In this document: piece after piece, positions 15,744-24,850 of the stretch
Layout: every line of letters begins with the position of its first letter
Position numbering within the stretch: position 1 is the first letter of the stretch
Origin: Microbacterium sp. T32
GTDB lineage: Bacteria; Actinomycetota; Actinomycetes; Actinomycetales; Microbacteriaceae
NCBI RefSeq assembly: GCF_001619615.1
Contig: NZ_LQQP01000003.1
Span: 1 to 42,521 of the forward strand
DNA: 42,521 nt
Direction: 5' to 3'
Position numbers and translations under genes: made by a program
Notes under the pieces: model-generated
Told to the model about the DNA's origin: nothing
Database searches by the model: none
Seen by the model: only the letters and a program-made list of their open reading frames with translations

Positions 15744-15888
15744 GACGCTGCCGTTCTCTGGCGGGGCGGGCGGGGTGTGCGTGAATCTAACGGTCGATCG
15801 CACGCGACCCCTCCGACCGGCGTCGAATCGTCGAGCGACGGCCGTCGCCCTGGACCGGCGAAAGGCCGGAGACCCCAGCCGTTCTCGA

Positions 15889-16040
15889 CCCACTCCGCGC
15901 CCGTGCAAAGCTCGCCCTCGCCTCGGCGCGCAGCTCGGCGCTGGTTGATGTCGATCGTGCGGTTCTCGAGGCCGAGCGTCTTGGCGAGTTCGCGCACCTT
16001 CACGTCGTACGCGAGCACGAACGAGGGCACCCCGAGCAGG
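15889..16040 (-). pseudogene. Decayed 3' fragment of a polysaccharide pyruvyl transferase gene
   Basis: On the minus strand this reads LLGVPSFVLAYDVKVRELAK and then TLGLENRTIDIN, as in the intact gene near 17830-17920. Positions 15943-16033 match 17828-17918 with about five mismatches in 91 bases. Positions 15902-15942 match 17701-17741 with about five in 41. The 86 bp that separate these blocks in the intact gene are missing. No start or upstream part is present. It is a direct repeat flanking the toxin-antitoxin pair and the RidA gene. Confidence 0.85.
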
Positions 16041-16055
16041 CGCGCACGGGCATTC

Positions 16056-16091
16056 TGAACGTATTGAACGTTTTGGACGAATTGGATGATA
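16056..16091 (+). repeat. 9-bp degenerate tandem repeats before the antitoxin start
   Basis: Four consecutive 9-mers: TGAACGTAT, TGAACGTTT, TGGACGAAT and TGGATGATA. They run straight into the ATG region of the HTH antitoxin (ATG 16086, or 16101). Such phased repeats just before an autoregulated gene are a plausible operator for the antitoxin, but they are short and degenerate. Confidence 0.5.
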
Positions 16092-16604
16092 ATGGATGCC
16101 ATGACGCGCACGCCGATCTCGTCTCGCCAGGCACAGGTGGTGGAGCCTCCTCACGATCTCGAAGAGATGCTGAAGCTGGCGAACTTCCTCGAACAGAACT
16201 CCGCACCCGCGATGCTCCTGGGGCCGGACGGGGAGCAGATTGCGCTGCCGCTTCCCGCCTACGAGGCGTTGCGGCGAGTGGTCTCGGCCATGCAACGAGG
16301 AGAGTCCGTCAGTCTCGAGCCCATCGATCGGCAGCTGACGACACAGCAGGCGGCAACTCTGCTGGGCATCAGCCGAAACACTTTGGTGCGGCTGCTCGAT
16401 GAGCACGAATTGCCTTTCGAACGACTGGGGGAGTCGCGTCATCGGCGTCTTCGGCTCCATGACGTCCTCGCGTACCGTGACCGAAAGCGCGACGAACGGC
16501 GTAGTCGTTTGGACGAGATGACCCGACAGGCGAACGACGATGGTCTCTACGACGTGGACGCATCGACGTATTCCGATGCCCTGGCGCGTGCTCGCAAGGC
16601 CTGA
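16086..16604 (+). CDS. HTH (excisionase-type) antitoxin of a PIN toxin
   Basis: A 172-residue protein with an N-terminal helical region and a MerR/excisionase-type DNA-binding domain at about 82-140: LTTQQAATLLGISRNTLVRL, then a wing FERLGESRHRRLRLHDVLAY. The acidic C-terminal tail (NDDGLYDVDASTYSDALARA) would be the toxin-binding part. The toxin gene starts 2 bp after its stop. Such HTH-PIN pairs are an established type II toxin-antitoxin arrangement. The start is uncertain among ATG 16086, 16092 and 16101; none has a strong ribosome site. Confidence 0.83.
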   Translation: MIMDAMTRTPISSRQAQVVEPPHDLEEMLKLANFLEQNSAPAMLLGPDGEQIALPLPAYEALRRVVSAMQRGESVSLEPIDRQLTTQQAATLLGISRNTLVRLLDEHELPFERLGESRHRRLRLHDVLAYRDRKRDERRSRLDEMTRQANDDGLYDVDASTYSDALARARKA

Positions 16605-16606
16605 GC

Positions 16607-17182
16607 GTGAGCCTGTTCGCGGCCTTTCTCGACGCCTGCGTCCTCGTTCCAATAGCCCCGTGTGACACCCTGCTGCGTTTCGCGGACTCGGGCGCCTTCC
16701 GGCCGTTGTGGTCCGACGCCGTGGAGCAGGAGGCGATTGCCGCTCTTTGCGAGATACATCCCGACATCGACCCGAGCCGCTTTCACAGTCGCTTTCGCAA
16801 CATGAACGAGGCATTCGAAGACGCCAGTGTTTCGGGATGGGAGCCGCTGGTCGAGGGCTTGGAGCTCCCGGACCCGAACGACCGCCACGTCCTGGCGGCA
16901 GCGCTACGGGGCCGCGCCGATGTCATCGTCACGGAGAACGTGAGGGATTTTCCTCCGGCATTGCTCGAGCCATTCGGAATTGAAGCCGTACGTCTCGATG
17001 AGTTTCTAATGACTCAGTTTCATCTGAATCGAGCGGCGGCGGCCCGGATAATCGGCGAGCAGATGTCTGCAATGGGGAGGCCCCCTGTGACGATCTATCA
17101 GCTCCTGAACCGGTTGGCTGCAAGCGGCGCGCCGCGCTTCGCGCAAGCAGTCTCGCGTGAGGTGGCGACTTCGCGCGAGTGA
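16607..17182 (+). CDS. PIN-domain toxin (VapC-like RNase)
   Basis: A 191-residue PIN ribonuclease. Acidic catalytic residues are visible in FLDACVLVP (D9), SDAVEQEAI (E40), DPNDRHVLAAALRGRADVIV (D92, D105) and the following TEN. At 191 residues it is longer than a typical 130-residue VapC, with a C-terminal helical extension (from about 125). GTG 16607 follows the antitoxin stop by 2 bp, so the two are co-translated. It is predicted to cleave RNA when the antitoxin is lost. The pair sits beside a decayed duplicate of the pyruvyl-transferase gene. Confidence 0.85.
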   Translation: MSLFAAFLDACVLVPIAPCDTLLRFADSGAFRPLWSDAVEQEAIAALCEIHPDIDPSRFHSRFRNMNEAFEDASVSGWEPLVEGLELPDPNDRHVLAAALRGRADVIVTENVRDFPPALLEPFGIEAVRLDEFLMTQFHLNRAAAARIIGEQMSAMGRPPVTIYQLLNRLAASGAPRFAQAVSREVATSRE

Positions 17183-17253
17183 GGCCAACGGACTCGCACG
17201 CGACCGCTTTTCCGTTCGGCCCGCTCCTTTCGTGAGCCCGACGGCAGTCGAAC

Positions 17254-17676
17254 TTAGCGGTCGAGGACGGCGGCGACCGCCTCGATCTCGACGAGCTGGT
17301 TCTCGTAACCGAGGACGGTCACGCCGAGCAAGGTGCTCGGAGCGTCGTGCTCCCCGAAGGCATCTCGAACCACTCGCCACGCCGCCACGAGATCTTCGCG
17401 TTGCGACGACGCGACGAGCACCCGGGTGCTGAGGACATCCGTCAGCTCCGCCCCGGCCTCCGCGAGCGCGATCGCAAGGTTCTCCACGCACTTCGCCGCT
17501 TGCGTCGCGATGTCGCCCACGCCCACCACGAATCCATCGAGACCGAGCGGGCACGACCCCGCGAGGAACACGAGTCGCGCGTCGGCGGGCGCCGTGGCGG
17601 CGTAAGCGTACTCGGCCCGATCGGTGAGTGACGTGGAGCGGATGAGGGTCACGGCTCGGGGAATCGACGCGGTCAC
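17254..17676 (-). CDS. RidA-like (YjgF/Rid family) protein
   Basis: A 140-residue Rid-family trimer-type protein (ARLVFLAGSCPLGLDG, QAAKCVENLAIALAEAGAEL, LVEIEAVAAV). True RidA enzymes hydrolyse reactive enamine/imine intermediates and need an arginine in the PARS segment (Arg105 in E. coli). Here the equivalent reads DAPST, with no arginine, so deaminase activity is doubtful and it fits the divergent Rid groups. GTG 17676 is preferred over ATG 17691 because GGAGGG lies just before it. It overlaps the pyruvyl-transferase stop by GTGA and is the last gene of the leftward cluster. Confidence 0.8.
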   Translation of the reverse strand: MTASIPRAVTLIRSTSLTDRAEYAYAATAPADARLVFLAGSCPLGLDGFVVGVGDIATQAAKCVENLAIALAEAGAELTDVLSTRVLVASSQREDLVAAWRVVRDAFGEHDAPSTLLGVTVLGYENQLVEIEAVAAVLDR

Positions 17677-18824
17677 GCGCCCTCCACCCAACCCCGGGCC
17701 CGGGCGAAGCTCGCGCGGGCCTCGGCGCGCAGCTCGGCGCTCCGGGCGTCGACCGCCGCCCCCACGGCATCCCGTCGCTCGATCAGATCGACGAGACCGT
17801 CGGCCAGCGCTGGGGCCTCGAAGGGTCGGTTGATGTCGATCGTGCGGTCCTCGAGCCCGAGCGTCTTCGCGAGTTCGCGCACCTTCACGTCGTAGGCGAG
17901 CACGAACGAGGGCACGCCCAGGATGGATGCCATCACGATCGCGTGCAATCGCTCGCTGACCAGCACGTCGCTGTCGCGGATGAGGCGGGCGGCATCCACG
18001 TGCGTCCGGGGTTCATGGCGCACGAAGGGGACGGATGCCAAGCGCCCGGCGAGGGCGTCGAGCACCTCCACGTCGTCGTGGTCCTTGAAGCCGATCTGCA
18101 TCGGGAGCGAATGCACTTCGATCGGATGCCGGGAGTGGACGGACTCGAGGGCGGCGGCGAGCCGATCGAGGAACGGCTCCCACGCGTCCGGGTTCTCGAT
18201 GTCGAAGTTGAGGTTGAGGGCCACCCGGAGCGGCCCGCCCGGCCGGGGAGCGGGGGAGTCGTCAGTCGGCCGGAGCAGGAACTCCTCGTCGGTGGAGAAC
18301 ACGGCATCCGGGACGAGGGTCGCGTCGATCCCGATCTGGCGGCAGGTGTCGAACGACTTCTGGTCCCGCACGGTGATCAGGTCGACCTGCGACAGGATCC
18401 GGCGCGCCAGCCACAGCCCGGTCCGCGTGCGAAGGGGACCGACGCCGATGTTGAGCATCGCGACGGGCTTACGGGCGATGCGCCGCGCGAACGTCACGAC
18501 CCCAAGGATCATCGCGAGCGTCGAGTACGGGTTCCGCCCCGTGGACGCGTACAGCTCCTTGATGATCGAGCCGCCGCCGAACACGAGGAGGTCGGCACCC
18601 CGCAGTGCCCGCAGCAGCCGCAGGCGGTCCGCACCGGTGTCGATCACCTCGACATCGAACCGCGGGCGCAGCTGGGTGCGCGTGAAGTCCGGGTCGTAGC
18701 TGTTGACGAGGTAGCGGTGTTCGGCGCCGAGCTGCGTCAGGAACGTCTCCAGAAGCAACTCGTCGCCGATGTTGTACTGCCCGTGGGTGCCGAGGAAGAC
18801 GATGCGGCGGGACGGTGCGGTCAT
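17673..18824 (-). CDS. Polysaccharide pyruvyl transferase family protein
   Basis: A 383-residue member of the CsaB/WcaK-type family, which adds ketal pyruvate from phosphoenolpyruvate to cell-wall or exopolysaccharide sugars. The N-terminus IVFLGTHGQYNIGDELLLET has the family GxxNxGDE signature. GADLLVFGGGSIIKEL and RTHVDAARLIRDSDVLVSER followed by LHA are the later conserved blocks, the last holding the ERLH histidine. ATG 18824 overlaps the stop of the large membrane protein (ATGA). The context of GT4, GT2 and a flippase divergently upstream points to a pyruvylated surface glycan. Confidence 0.87.
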   Translation of the reverse strand: MTAPSRRIVFLGTHGQYNIGDELLLETFLTQLGAEHRYLVNSYDPDFTRTQLRPRFDVEVIDTGADRLRLLRALRGADLLVFGGGSIIKELYASTGRNPYSTLAMILGVVTFARRIARKPVAMLNIGVGPLRTRTGLWLARRILSQVDLITVRDQKSFDTCRQIGIDATLVPDAVFSTDEEFLLRPTDDSPAPRPGGPLRVALNLNFDIENPDAWEPFLDRLAAALESVHSRHPIEVHSLPMQIGFKDHDDVEVLDALAGRLASVPFVRHEPRTHVDAARLIRDSDVLVSERLHAIVMASILGVPSFVLAYDVKVRELAKTLGLEDRTIDINRPFEAPALADGLVDLIERRDAVGAAVDARSAELRAEARASFARARGWVEGA

Positions 18825-21800
18825 GATCTTGGCTCCTGGGGTGGCGGGTCGGTCGGGTCGTCGTCGGGGTCGTCTTCGTCGCGATCCTCGTCCTCGTCGT
18901 CGTCGTGATGCAAGCGCGCGCGCCAGCGCACGAGGACGAGGCTTCCCGCGATGAGGAGGAGCGTCAGCGCCACGCCGACCCAGCTCGACCCGACGACACC
19001 TCCGGCGGGCGGTTCGAGGTCGGTGACATCGGCCGCAGCGAGGTTCAGCAGCTCGTCCTGCGTGAGGTTCGCGTGCTCGGGGTTTGCGGCCGGATCGACG
19101 TAGCCGTCCTTGCCGCCGGCGCTCTCGGTGCGCTCCGAGCACTCCAGGGCGTTCGGGTCGGTGATCTTCTCGACGTTCGCGGGGAGGGCGAGCGACTGGT
19201 ACGTCTCCTCGGGGACGAGCATGACCCCCTCGAAGAGCATCGGATTCGTGTCGGTCTTGTCGATCGCGAACGTGTGCTTTCCCGCCGCGGCATCCACGAC
19301 CCCGAGGTCTTGAAAACTGAACCCCGAGTTGACCGGCACGAGCGCGTCGGGGATCTGCTGTTCGAGATCGGCGACGGACATCCCGGAGGTGTCGGCAGCC
19401 ACACGGCCGGGCTTGTAGACGTCGTCGACGGGGAAGAGCTTGACGTTCTCCGGCGGTGACCTCAGCTCGAACGATTGGTCGTACGACAGCGACGGCGAGG
19501 TGATGTGCAGCGTGTTCGCGGTGTTCGCTGTGCGCATGAGCACGCGGTACTTGCCGGGTTCCTTCACCGTCACGGGCACGCTGATCTCGGTCGCGCGGGG
19601 GAGCCCGATGAACGAGCCCCGGAGCGTCCCGAAAACCCCCGGCGTGATCATCCCGGTGCGATTCCACTTCGTATTCGAGAAGAGCAGGAACGACCGGAAC
19701 ATCGGAGACAGGTAGTAGTTGGATGCCACGACATCGGGGTTGAAGGCGAACATCCGCGTGTCCGGACCGGCGATGGCATCCGGATGGTCGAGCAACCACA
19801 GGTCGAGAGCCGACGTGGACTCGTCGTCGGTGAGCAGATGGATCGGCGCTCCCGGCGGGAGAGCCGTGGGGTCGTAGTACGGCGTGTACTCGAACGTGTA
19901 GCAGCGGCTGAGGTTGCGTCGATTGAAGACGAGGTTGAGGTACGTCTGCCAGCTCGAGTCCACCAAGATCGTCTCGCGGTCCGCTCGCGGCTGGTCGGTG
20001 ATCTCGTACAGCGCGTAGCTGTCGTTCTGGAACCGGAGCTCGACGTCGCCCTGGAGCCGCGCGAGGCCAGGCTCGACGTAGCTCTCCACGTTCGGCAGGT
20101 ACTCCGCGCCGACGCCGTTGTTCGAGTGGATCTTGCGATTCACGACGATGTACTTGATCTGGATGTCGCGGGCGACGTCGATCCACCAGTCCTGCTGGTA
20201 GTAGAGCCCCCGCAGGATCAGGAAGAAGTCGAACTTGTTCTTCACGTCCCCGGTGAGGCCGTAGTAGTAGCTCGGTTTGTCGAGGTAGTAGATGAAGAAC
20301 TTGTCGATGAATTTGTGGTCGACGCCGTTGGCATCCTGAACGAGCTTCGCGGTCTCGGTCGGCGGGAGGACCACGGTCTTGCCCTCGGGCAGGGAGTTGA
20401 GCTCCTGCTTCAACTCCTTCAGGTCGTGGAGCGGGAACGGCGAGAGGAAGCCGGCCATGTTGCCGGATCCGAAAACCGTCCGGTAGGGGTTGTTCGACCA
20501 GAAGGGGGTGAAGAACACCGCCCCGATGCACGCGGTCGCGAGGAGCGCGATGAGCACTTCGCTGCGGGCGCGCGTCCGCGCGGGATCCTTCGGCCGCGAC
20601 GACGGGGGAGCCGTGGGCTTGCGCGGTCCCCGGCGCCGGCGGGGCGAGAGCCACCGCCCGCTCACGACGTCGATGAACAGCGCCAGCGTGAGCGACATGA
20701 CCAGCGGCGCGAGCATGAACAGGATCAGCTGGAACCGGTGCGGGAAACGGAGGATCTGGACGACGGTTCCGGCGGCCGTCACCACGAGGTTGCCGATTGC
20801 GGAGTGGCTCTCGTTCGCCGTGATCGCGATGGCCGCGAGCGTGCGGTGGAAGGTGGGGAACCACAGCGGCTCGCCGTAACCGATCGTCGCCCAGAGGGCG
20901 AAGACGATCGCGACGATGAGCACGCCGAGCAACTGCCGGTGCGGGCGGGAGCGGAAGAGCCTCCGGCGCACCCAGGGGACCGCGAGCGGCACGAACAGCA
21001 GCAGCGTGTACACGGCGTCGGGATAGCGGGGCACCTTCGCGAGGTAGTCGCCGAAGAGGATCTTGTCGGTGATCCCGGCGAGGTCCCACGAGAGTTCGTG
21101 CAGCCACGAGACCGAGGCATCCTGAATGAAGTAGAAGTCGCCCGGCACGGTGTCGGACAGATTCGACACGCCCGCGAGCGCCACGTACTTCACGAACAGC
21201 GCGTAGGGGATCAGGGTGATCAGGCCGTAGATGACGACGGCCCAGACGATGCGCCCGGTCGTCGTGAGCGACCACCGGCCGAACCAGGCGCGCAGGCGTC
21301 TCCACCGTCCCCCGTGGAGGACCAGGGTACGAACACGGCCGGGCAGCCGGTGCAGCCGGCGGGGGCCGCCCGTGCGGATCCACTTGCCGATCTCGCCCAC
21401 GAGGAGCGTCACGATGGTGATCGCGAAGAACAGGCTGAACAGCACCAGGTAGTGGATGGCCGGGTTGAACAGCGTCGCGAGCGCCGCGATCACCATCCAC
21501 CGCCTCCATTTCCGGCCGGCGAACAGCAGCGCGTACAGCATCCACAGCGACGAGATCGTCATGAGGACGAGGCCGAGCACCAGAGTGTAGAAGTGCGTGA
21601 TCTTGGCGTAGACCATGATCAGGTAGATCAGCGAGACCGGGAAGAACGTCGCGAGGTAGATGGCCTGCGACGACAGCGAGGTGAAGACCTTGTCCATGAA
21701 CCGTGCGACGGTCAGGTACGCAGACCAGAACAGGGCCGGGATGACGATGAGGATCGCGAACGGCAGGACCGCGTAGTACCGCAGCCACGTGGTGAGGAAC

Positions 21801-22135
21801 GCGTAGCGGACCCGGAACTCGTACCCGTTCACGAGCTCGTTGAACTGCCCGGCGGCCTGGTCGAGCAACTGGCTGTGCCAGTTGAAGAACGGGACGAGCT
21901 CGTCGCCCGCGATGACCGCGTCGCCGCGGAGCACCGAGGGGATGGCGAACAGCACGTCGCGGAAGATCACGAGGGAGCCGACGAAGTACACCGCCCCGAC
22001 GACGAGGGCGATGGTCCGCGTCGACAGGCTCCGCGCGCGTTCGGGGCGCGGGTGCTCCGCGCGCGCGTCGGGGAGCGGGTGATCCGTTTCGGGGGGAGAA
22101 ACGGATGCCGCATGCTCAGCGCGCCGAAAGGGCAC
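18821..22135 (-). CDS. Large multispanning membrane protein, probable glycan-modifying
   Basis: About 1104 residues. Residues about 45-560 carry some ten or more membrane helices (IALVVGAVYFVGSLVIF, LPFAILIVIPALFWSAYL, LIYLIMVYAKITHFYTLVLG). A long extracytoplasmic domain follows, rich in Tyr, Trp and Asn (about 570-1030). Then come a last helix (WVGVALTLLLIAGSLVLV) and a strikingly acidic C-terminal tail of Asp/Glu runs. The layout resembles actinobacterial arabinofuranosyl- or polyprenyl-dependent glycosyltransferases of GT-C type, but I see no decisive motif. ATG starts are absent in this frame near the kinase end. GTG 22135, with GGGAG before it and 20 bp inside the kinase gene, is the likely start. 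It lies between the sensor kinase and the pyruvyl transferase. Confidence 0.75.
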   Translation of the reverse strand: MPFRRAEHAASVSPPETDHPLPDARAEHPRPERARSLSTRTIALVVGAVYFVGSLVIFRDVLFAIPSVLRGDAVIAGDELVPFFNWHSQLLDQAAGQFNELVNGYEFRVRYAFLTTWLRYYAVLPFAILIVIPALFWSAYLTVARFMDKVFTSLSSQAIYLATFFPVSLIYLIMVYAKITHFYTLVLGLVLMTISSLWMLYALLFAGRKWRRWMVIAALATLFNPAIHYLVLFSLFFAITIVTLLVGEIGKWIRTGGPRRLHRLPGRVRTLVLHGGRWRRLRAWFGRWSLTTTGRIVWAVVIYGLITLIPYALFVKYVALAGVSNLSDTVPGDFYFIQDASVSWLHELSWDLAGITDKILFGDYLAKVPRYPDAVYTLLLFVPLAVPWVRRRLFRSRPHRQLLGVLIVAIVFALWATIGYGEPLWFPTFHRTLAAIAITANESHSAIGNLVVTAAGTVVQILRFPHRFQLILFMLAPLVMSLTLALFIDVVSGRWLSPRRRRGPRKPTAPPSSRPKDPARTRARSEVLIALLATACIGAVFFTPFWSNNPYRTVFGSGNMAGFLSPFPLHDLKELKQELNSLPEGKTVVLPPTETAKLVQDANGVDHKFIDKFFIYYLDKPSYYYGLTGDVKNKFDFFLILRGLYYQQDWWIDVARDIQIKYIVVNRKIHSNNGVGAEYLPNVESYVEPGLARLQGDVELRFQNDSYALYEITDQPRADRETILVDSSWQTYLNLVFNRRNLSRCYTFEYTPYYDPTALPPGAPIHLLTDDESTSALDLWLLDHPDAIAGPDTRMFAFNPDVVASNYYLSPMFRSFLLFSNTKWNRTGMITPGVFGTLRGSFIGLPRATEISVPVTVKEPGKYRVLMRTANTANTLHITSPSLSYDQSFELRSPPENVKLFPVDDVYKPGRVAADTSGMSVADLEQQIPDALVPVNSGFSFQDLGVVDAAAGKHTFAIDKTDTNPMLFEGVMLVPEETYQSLALPANVEKITDPNALECSERTESAGGKDGYVDPAANPEHANLTQDELLNLAAADVTDLEPPAGGVVGSSWVGVALTLLLIAGSLVLVRWRARLHHDDDEDEDRDEDDPDDDPTDPPPQEPRS

Positions 22136-24684
22136 GAAGCTCCCTCTCGGCGTCGTCGACCACCAGCGCCGCGGCGTCCCGGACCGCGGCAAGGCGCCGC
22201 GGATCGATCGCCTGCTCGTCGGAGCCCCTCTCGATCCGGGCGCACGCCTCGGCGAGCGTCGTCGCGCCCAGCGCGAGGCTCGACCCGCGCAGGCGGTGGG
22301 CGAGCGCCCGCGCCTCGTCGGCCGCGCCGCGATGCACCGCGTCGGCGATCGCCGCGATGTCGTCGGTGTTGCGCAGGACGAACGTGCGCAGGACGTCGGC
22401 TTTGACCTCCGGACCCAGGTCATTGAGCAGCGTGAAGCGGTGCGGGGCCGCGGCGGCCGGTTCGACATCCTGGGCGGGGGTGTTCAACTCCGCCGTCTCG
22501 AACGCGAAGCGGAGGTCCTTCATCGTGAAGGGTTTGGTGACGTAGCCGTTCATGCCCGCCCGGAGACAGTCGTCGCGGTCCTGTTCGGTCGCTCCCGCCG
22601 TGAGCGCGATGATGTACGGCTGCGTGATCGAGTCACCGGCGGCGCGGATCGCCCGGGTGGCCTCCAACCCGTCCATCACGGGCATGTGGATGTCCATGAG
22701 GACGATGTCGTAGGCCTCCCGCGCCACCGCGTCGACGGCATCCGCGCCCGTGCCGACGACGGCCGAGCGGTGCCCGAGTCGGCTCAGGATCTGCGTCGAC
22801 AGCAGCTGCAGGGTCGGGTTGTCCTCCGCGACCAGCACGTTCAGCGAGCCGGTACCCGGAAGACCGACGGATGCCGTGACGACCGGCGCGGAGTCGTTCC
22901 GGGGCGGGCGAGACTCGACGGGAGTGCGAGGCGCGGAGGGGTCGCGGCCGATCCGGACCACGGCACGCGGGGAAATCGCCGGTGGTGCCGTGGCCGCCAG
23001 GGCGATCTCGAACGAGAACGTGCTGCCCTGCCCGATCTCGCTCTCGACTCGCATGCGGCCGCCCATCATGCGCACGAGCGCGTCGCAGATCGACAGCCCC
23101 AACCCCGTTCCGCCGTGCGTGCGGGTCGTGGACTCGTCCGCTTGGGTGAAGGGCTCGAAGATGCGCTGCAGAGCCTCGGGTGGGATGCCGATCCCGGTAT
23201 CGGTCACCGCGAAGTGCACGGCATCCGGCCCGGTGCCGCGCGTGACATGGACCCGGACCTCGCCCGCGGCGGTGAACTTCACGGCGTTGCCGAGCAGGTT
23301 GACGAGCACCTGCCGCAGCCGCGTCGCGTCGCCCATCACGTACGTCGGCACGGCCGGATCGTACTCGGCGCTGACGGTGAGGCCTTTGCTCTCGGCGGCG
23401 AACGACAGCACGGTCACCGTGGAGGTCACGAGGCGTCGGAGGTCGAACGGCGCCTTGACCAGATCGATCGCGCCGGCCTCGATCTTCGAGAAGTCGAGGA
23501 TGTCGGTGACGACGTCCAAGAGCAGGGAGCCGCTCGCGGCCGCGCGGTCCGCGTAGTCGCGCTGCACCGGGTCGAGGTCGGTGCTCGCGAGGAGTTCGTT
23601 CATGCCGAGGATCGCGTTCAGGGGCGTCCGCATCTCGTGACTCATCGTCGCGAGGAACGTGCTCTTCGCCGACGTCGCGGCCAGCGCGGCATCCCGGGCG
23701 CGTTCGAGACTCACGCTGAGTTCTCGCTCGCGGCGCCCGCAGACGCTCGGCCTCGACGACGGAGGCCAAGAGCCGCACGATCCCCGCGGCGAGGGTGGCG
23801 AACGCCAGGAACTCGATGACGCCGCCGCCGGTGTCCAACTCGTTGAACACCAGGATGATCAGGGCGCCGGTCGTGAAGATCGCCGGCACGTAGACGACGA
23901 TGCGCAACGGGCCGCTTCGGCTGGGGCGACTGGCCGGGACGCACCACGCGGTGAACGCGAGCAGCAGCGCCGCAGCTGGCCAGAGCGCGTCGACGGGCGA
24001 GATCTCGCGCAGAAGTCCGACACCCACGGTGGGTCCGACGATGAGTGCCGCGACGAACAGCAGCACGGCCGCGGCGAGGGTGAGCCACCACGCCGCCGAG
24101 GGACGGCGGTTCAACGCCGACAGGAGGGCGACGAGCATGCTGACGTAGAGCAAAGAGGGAACGAGGTAGGCCAGGCCGAGAAGGGTCGCCTGCTCGGCCA
24201 CGCCCGCCTGGGCCGTGAGGAAGAACGCGACGCAGAGCAGGCCCAGCGTGCTGATCACGGCATCGAGCCAGGTCGAGAGCGGGAGTCTGGTGAATCGATC
24301 GCGGACGAGAGTGCCGAGGGACCCGATCAGGGCGAGGAACATCAGCAGGTTCAGCGCCGGCATCAGCCACCGCAGCGCGTCGCCGGAGAGCCCGCCGATC
24401 GAAGCGATGGCGTCCGCGAGGAGGAGGATGCCGAGAGCGACCGCGAGGAGGCTCCAGGCCGCCTTCTCCCTCGGCAGGCGGACGACGCGGATGACCACGA
24501 GGGTGAGCGCGGTCGCCTCGAGGACGAGGCGCGCGACGATCAACCAGCCGAGAGCCGGTCCCCGGGCCGGGATCGCCCACAGCGTGACCGCGTAGACCAC
24601 GGTGACCGCGAGCGCGAGACCGAACGTCGCCCACAGCGCGGAACTCTGACCCGGCTCCACGCCGAGGAGGTTTCGTCGCGCCAT
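22116..24684 (-). CDS. Hybrid sensor histidine kinase (HisKA-HATPase-REC-HPt), frameshifted
   Basis: The first part (24684 to about 23735) encodes roughly 315 residues with about eight membrane helices and no large external loop. It ends in SVVEAERLR. The second part (open from GTG 23714) gives REREL-SVSLERARDAALAAT, the H-box STFLATMSHEMRTPLNA, the N-box NLLGNAVKFTAAG, DTGIGIP, GGTGLGLSI, a receiver (VLVAEDN, VLMDIHMPVMDG, KPF) and an HPt domain (AHRLRGSSLALGA). All phosphotransfer residues are present. The two parts are out of frame by one base near 23735-23745. Removing one G from CGGGCG would give AERLRRRERELSVS, a normal linker. Either a sequencing error or a real break separates sensor from kinase. 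With a terminal HPt it should pass phosphate to a separate receiver, such as the one at 30642. Confidence 0.8.
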
Positions 24685-24850
24685 CGTGGCATCCCGCCTG
24701 CCGCGCCGAACTCCGCCACGGGCGCGTTGGGTCCACGTTGCAGGAGCGCTCTCAAGATGTCAACAAGATCGCCTCAAGAGGTGAGAAATCGTGTGACAAC
24801 GGTGTGCACGGTGCGAGTACTGTCGTCCTCACACGGCGGGGGGAGCCACG
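24685..24850. promoter_or_regulatory. Divergent promoter region of the glycan/signalling cluster
   Basis: This 166-bp gap separates the leftward kinase gene from the rightward GT4 gene and is AT-richer than the surroundings. GTGACA (24793-24798) and TACTGT (24818-24823) are a loose -35/-10 pair for the rightward operon, but with a long 19-bp spacer. CAAGA occurs three times between 24750 and 24785. GGGGGGAG just before GTG 24851 is the ribosome site. Confidence 0.4.

Noticed and set aside
18835..18910. GTC/CGT trinucleotide-rich stretch as a possible satellite repeat
   Set aside because: It encodes the acidic C-terminal tail of the membrane protein; mixed Asp and Glu codons show it is a coding low-complexity region rather than a pure repeat.
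19475..22405. A plus-strand open frame of 976 codons opposite the large membrane protein
   Set aside because: It is the Arg/Glu/Asp/Val-rich antisense shadow of a hydrophobic protein; the opposite strand has membrane helices and conserved overlaps with its neighbours.
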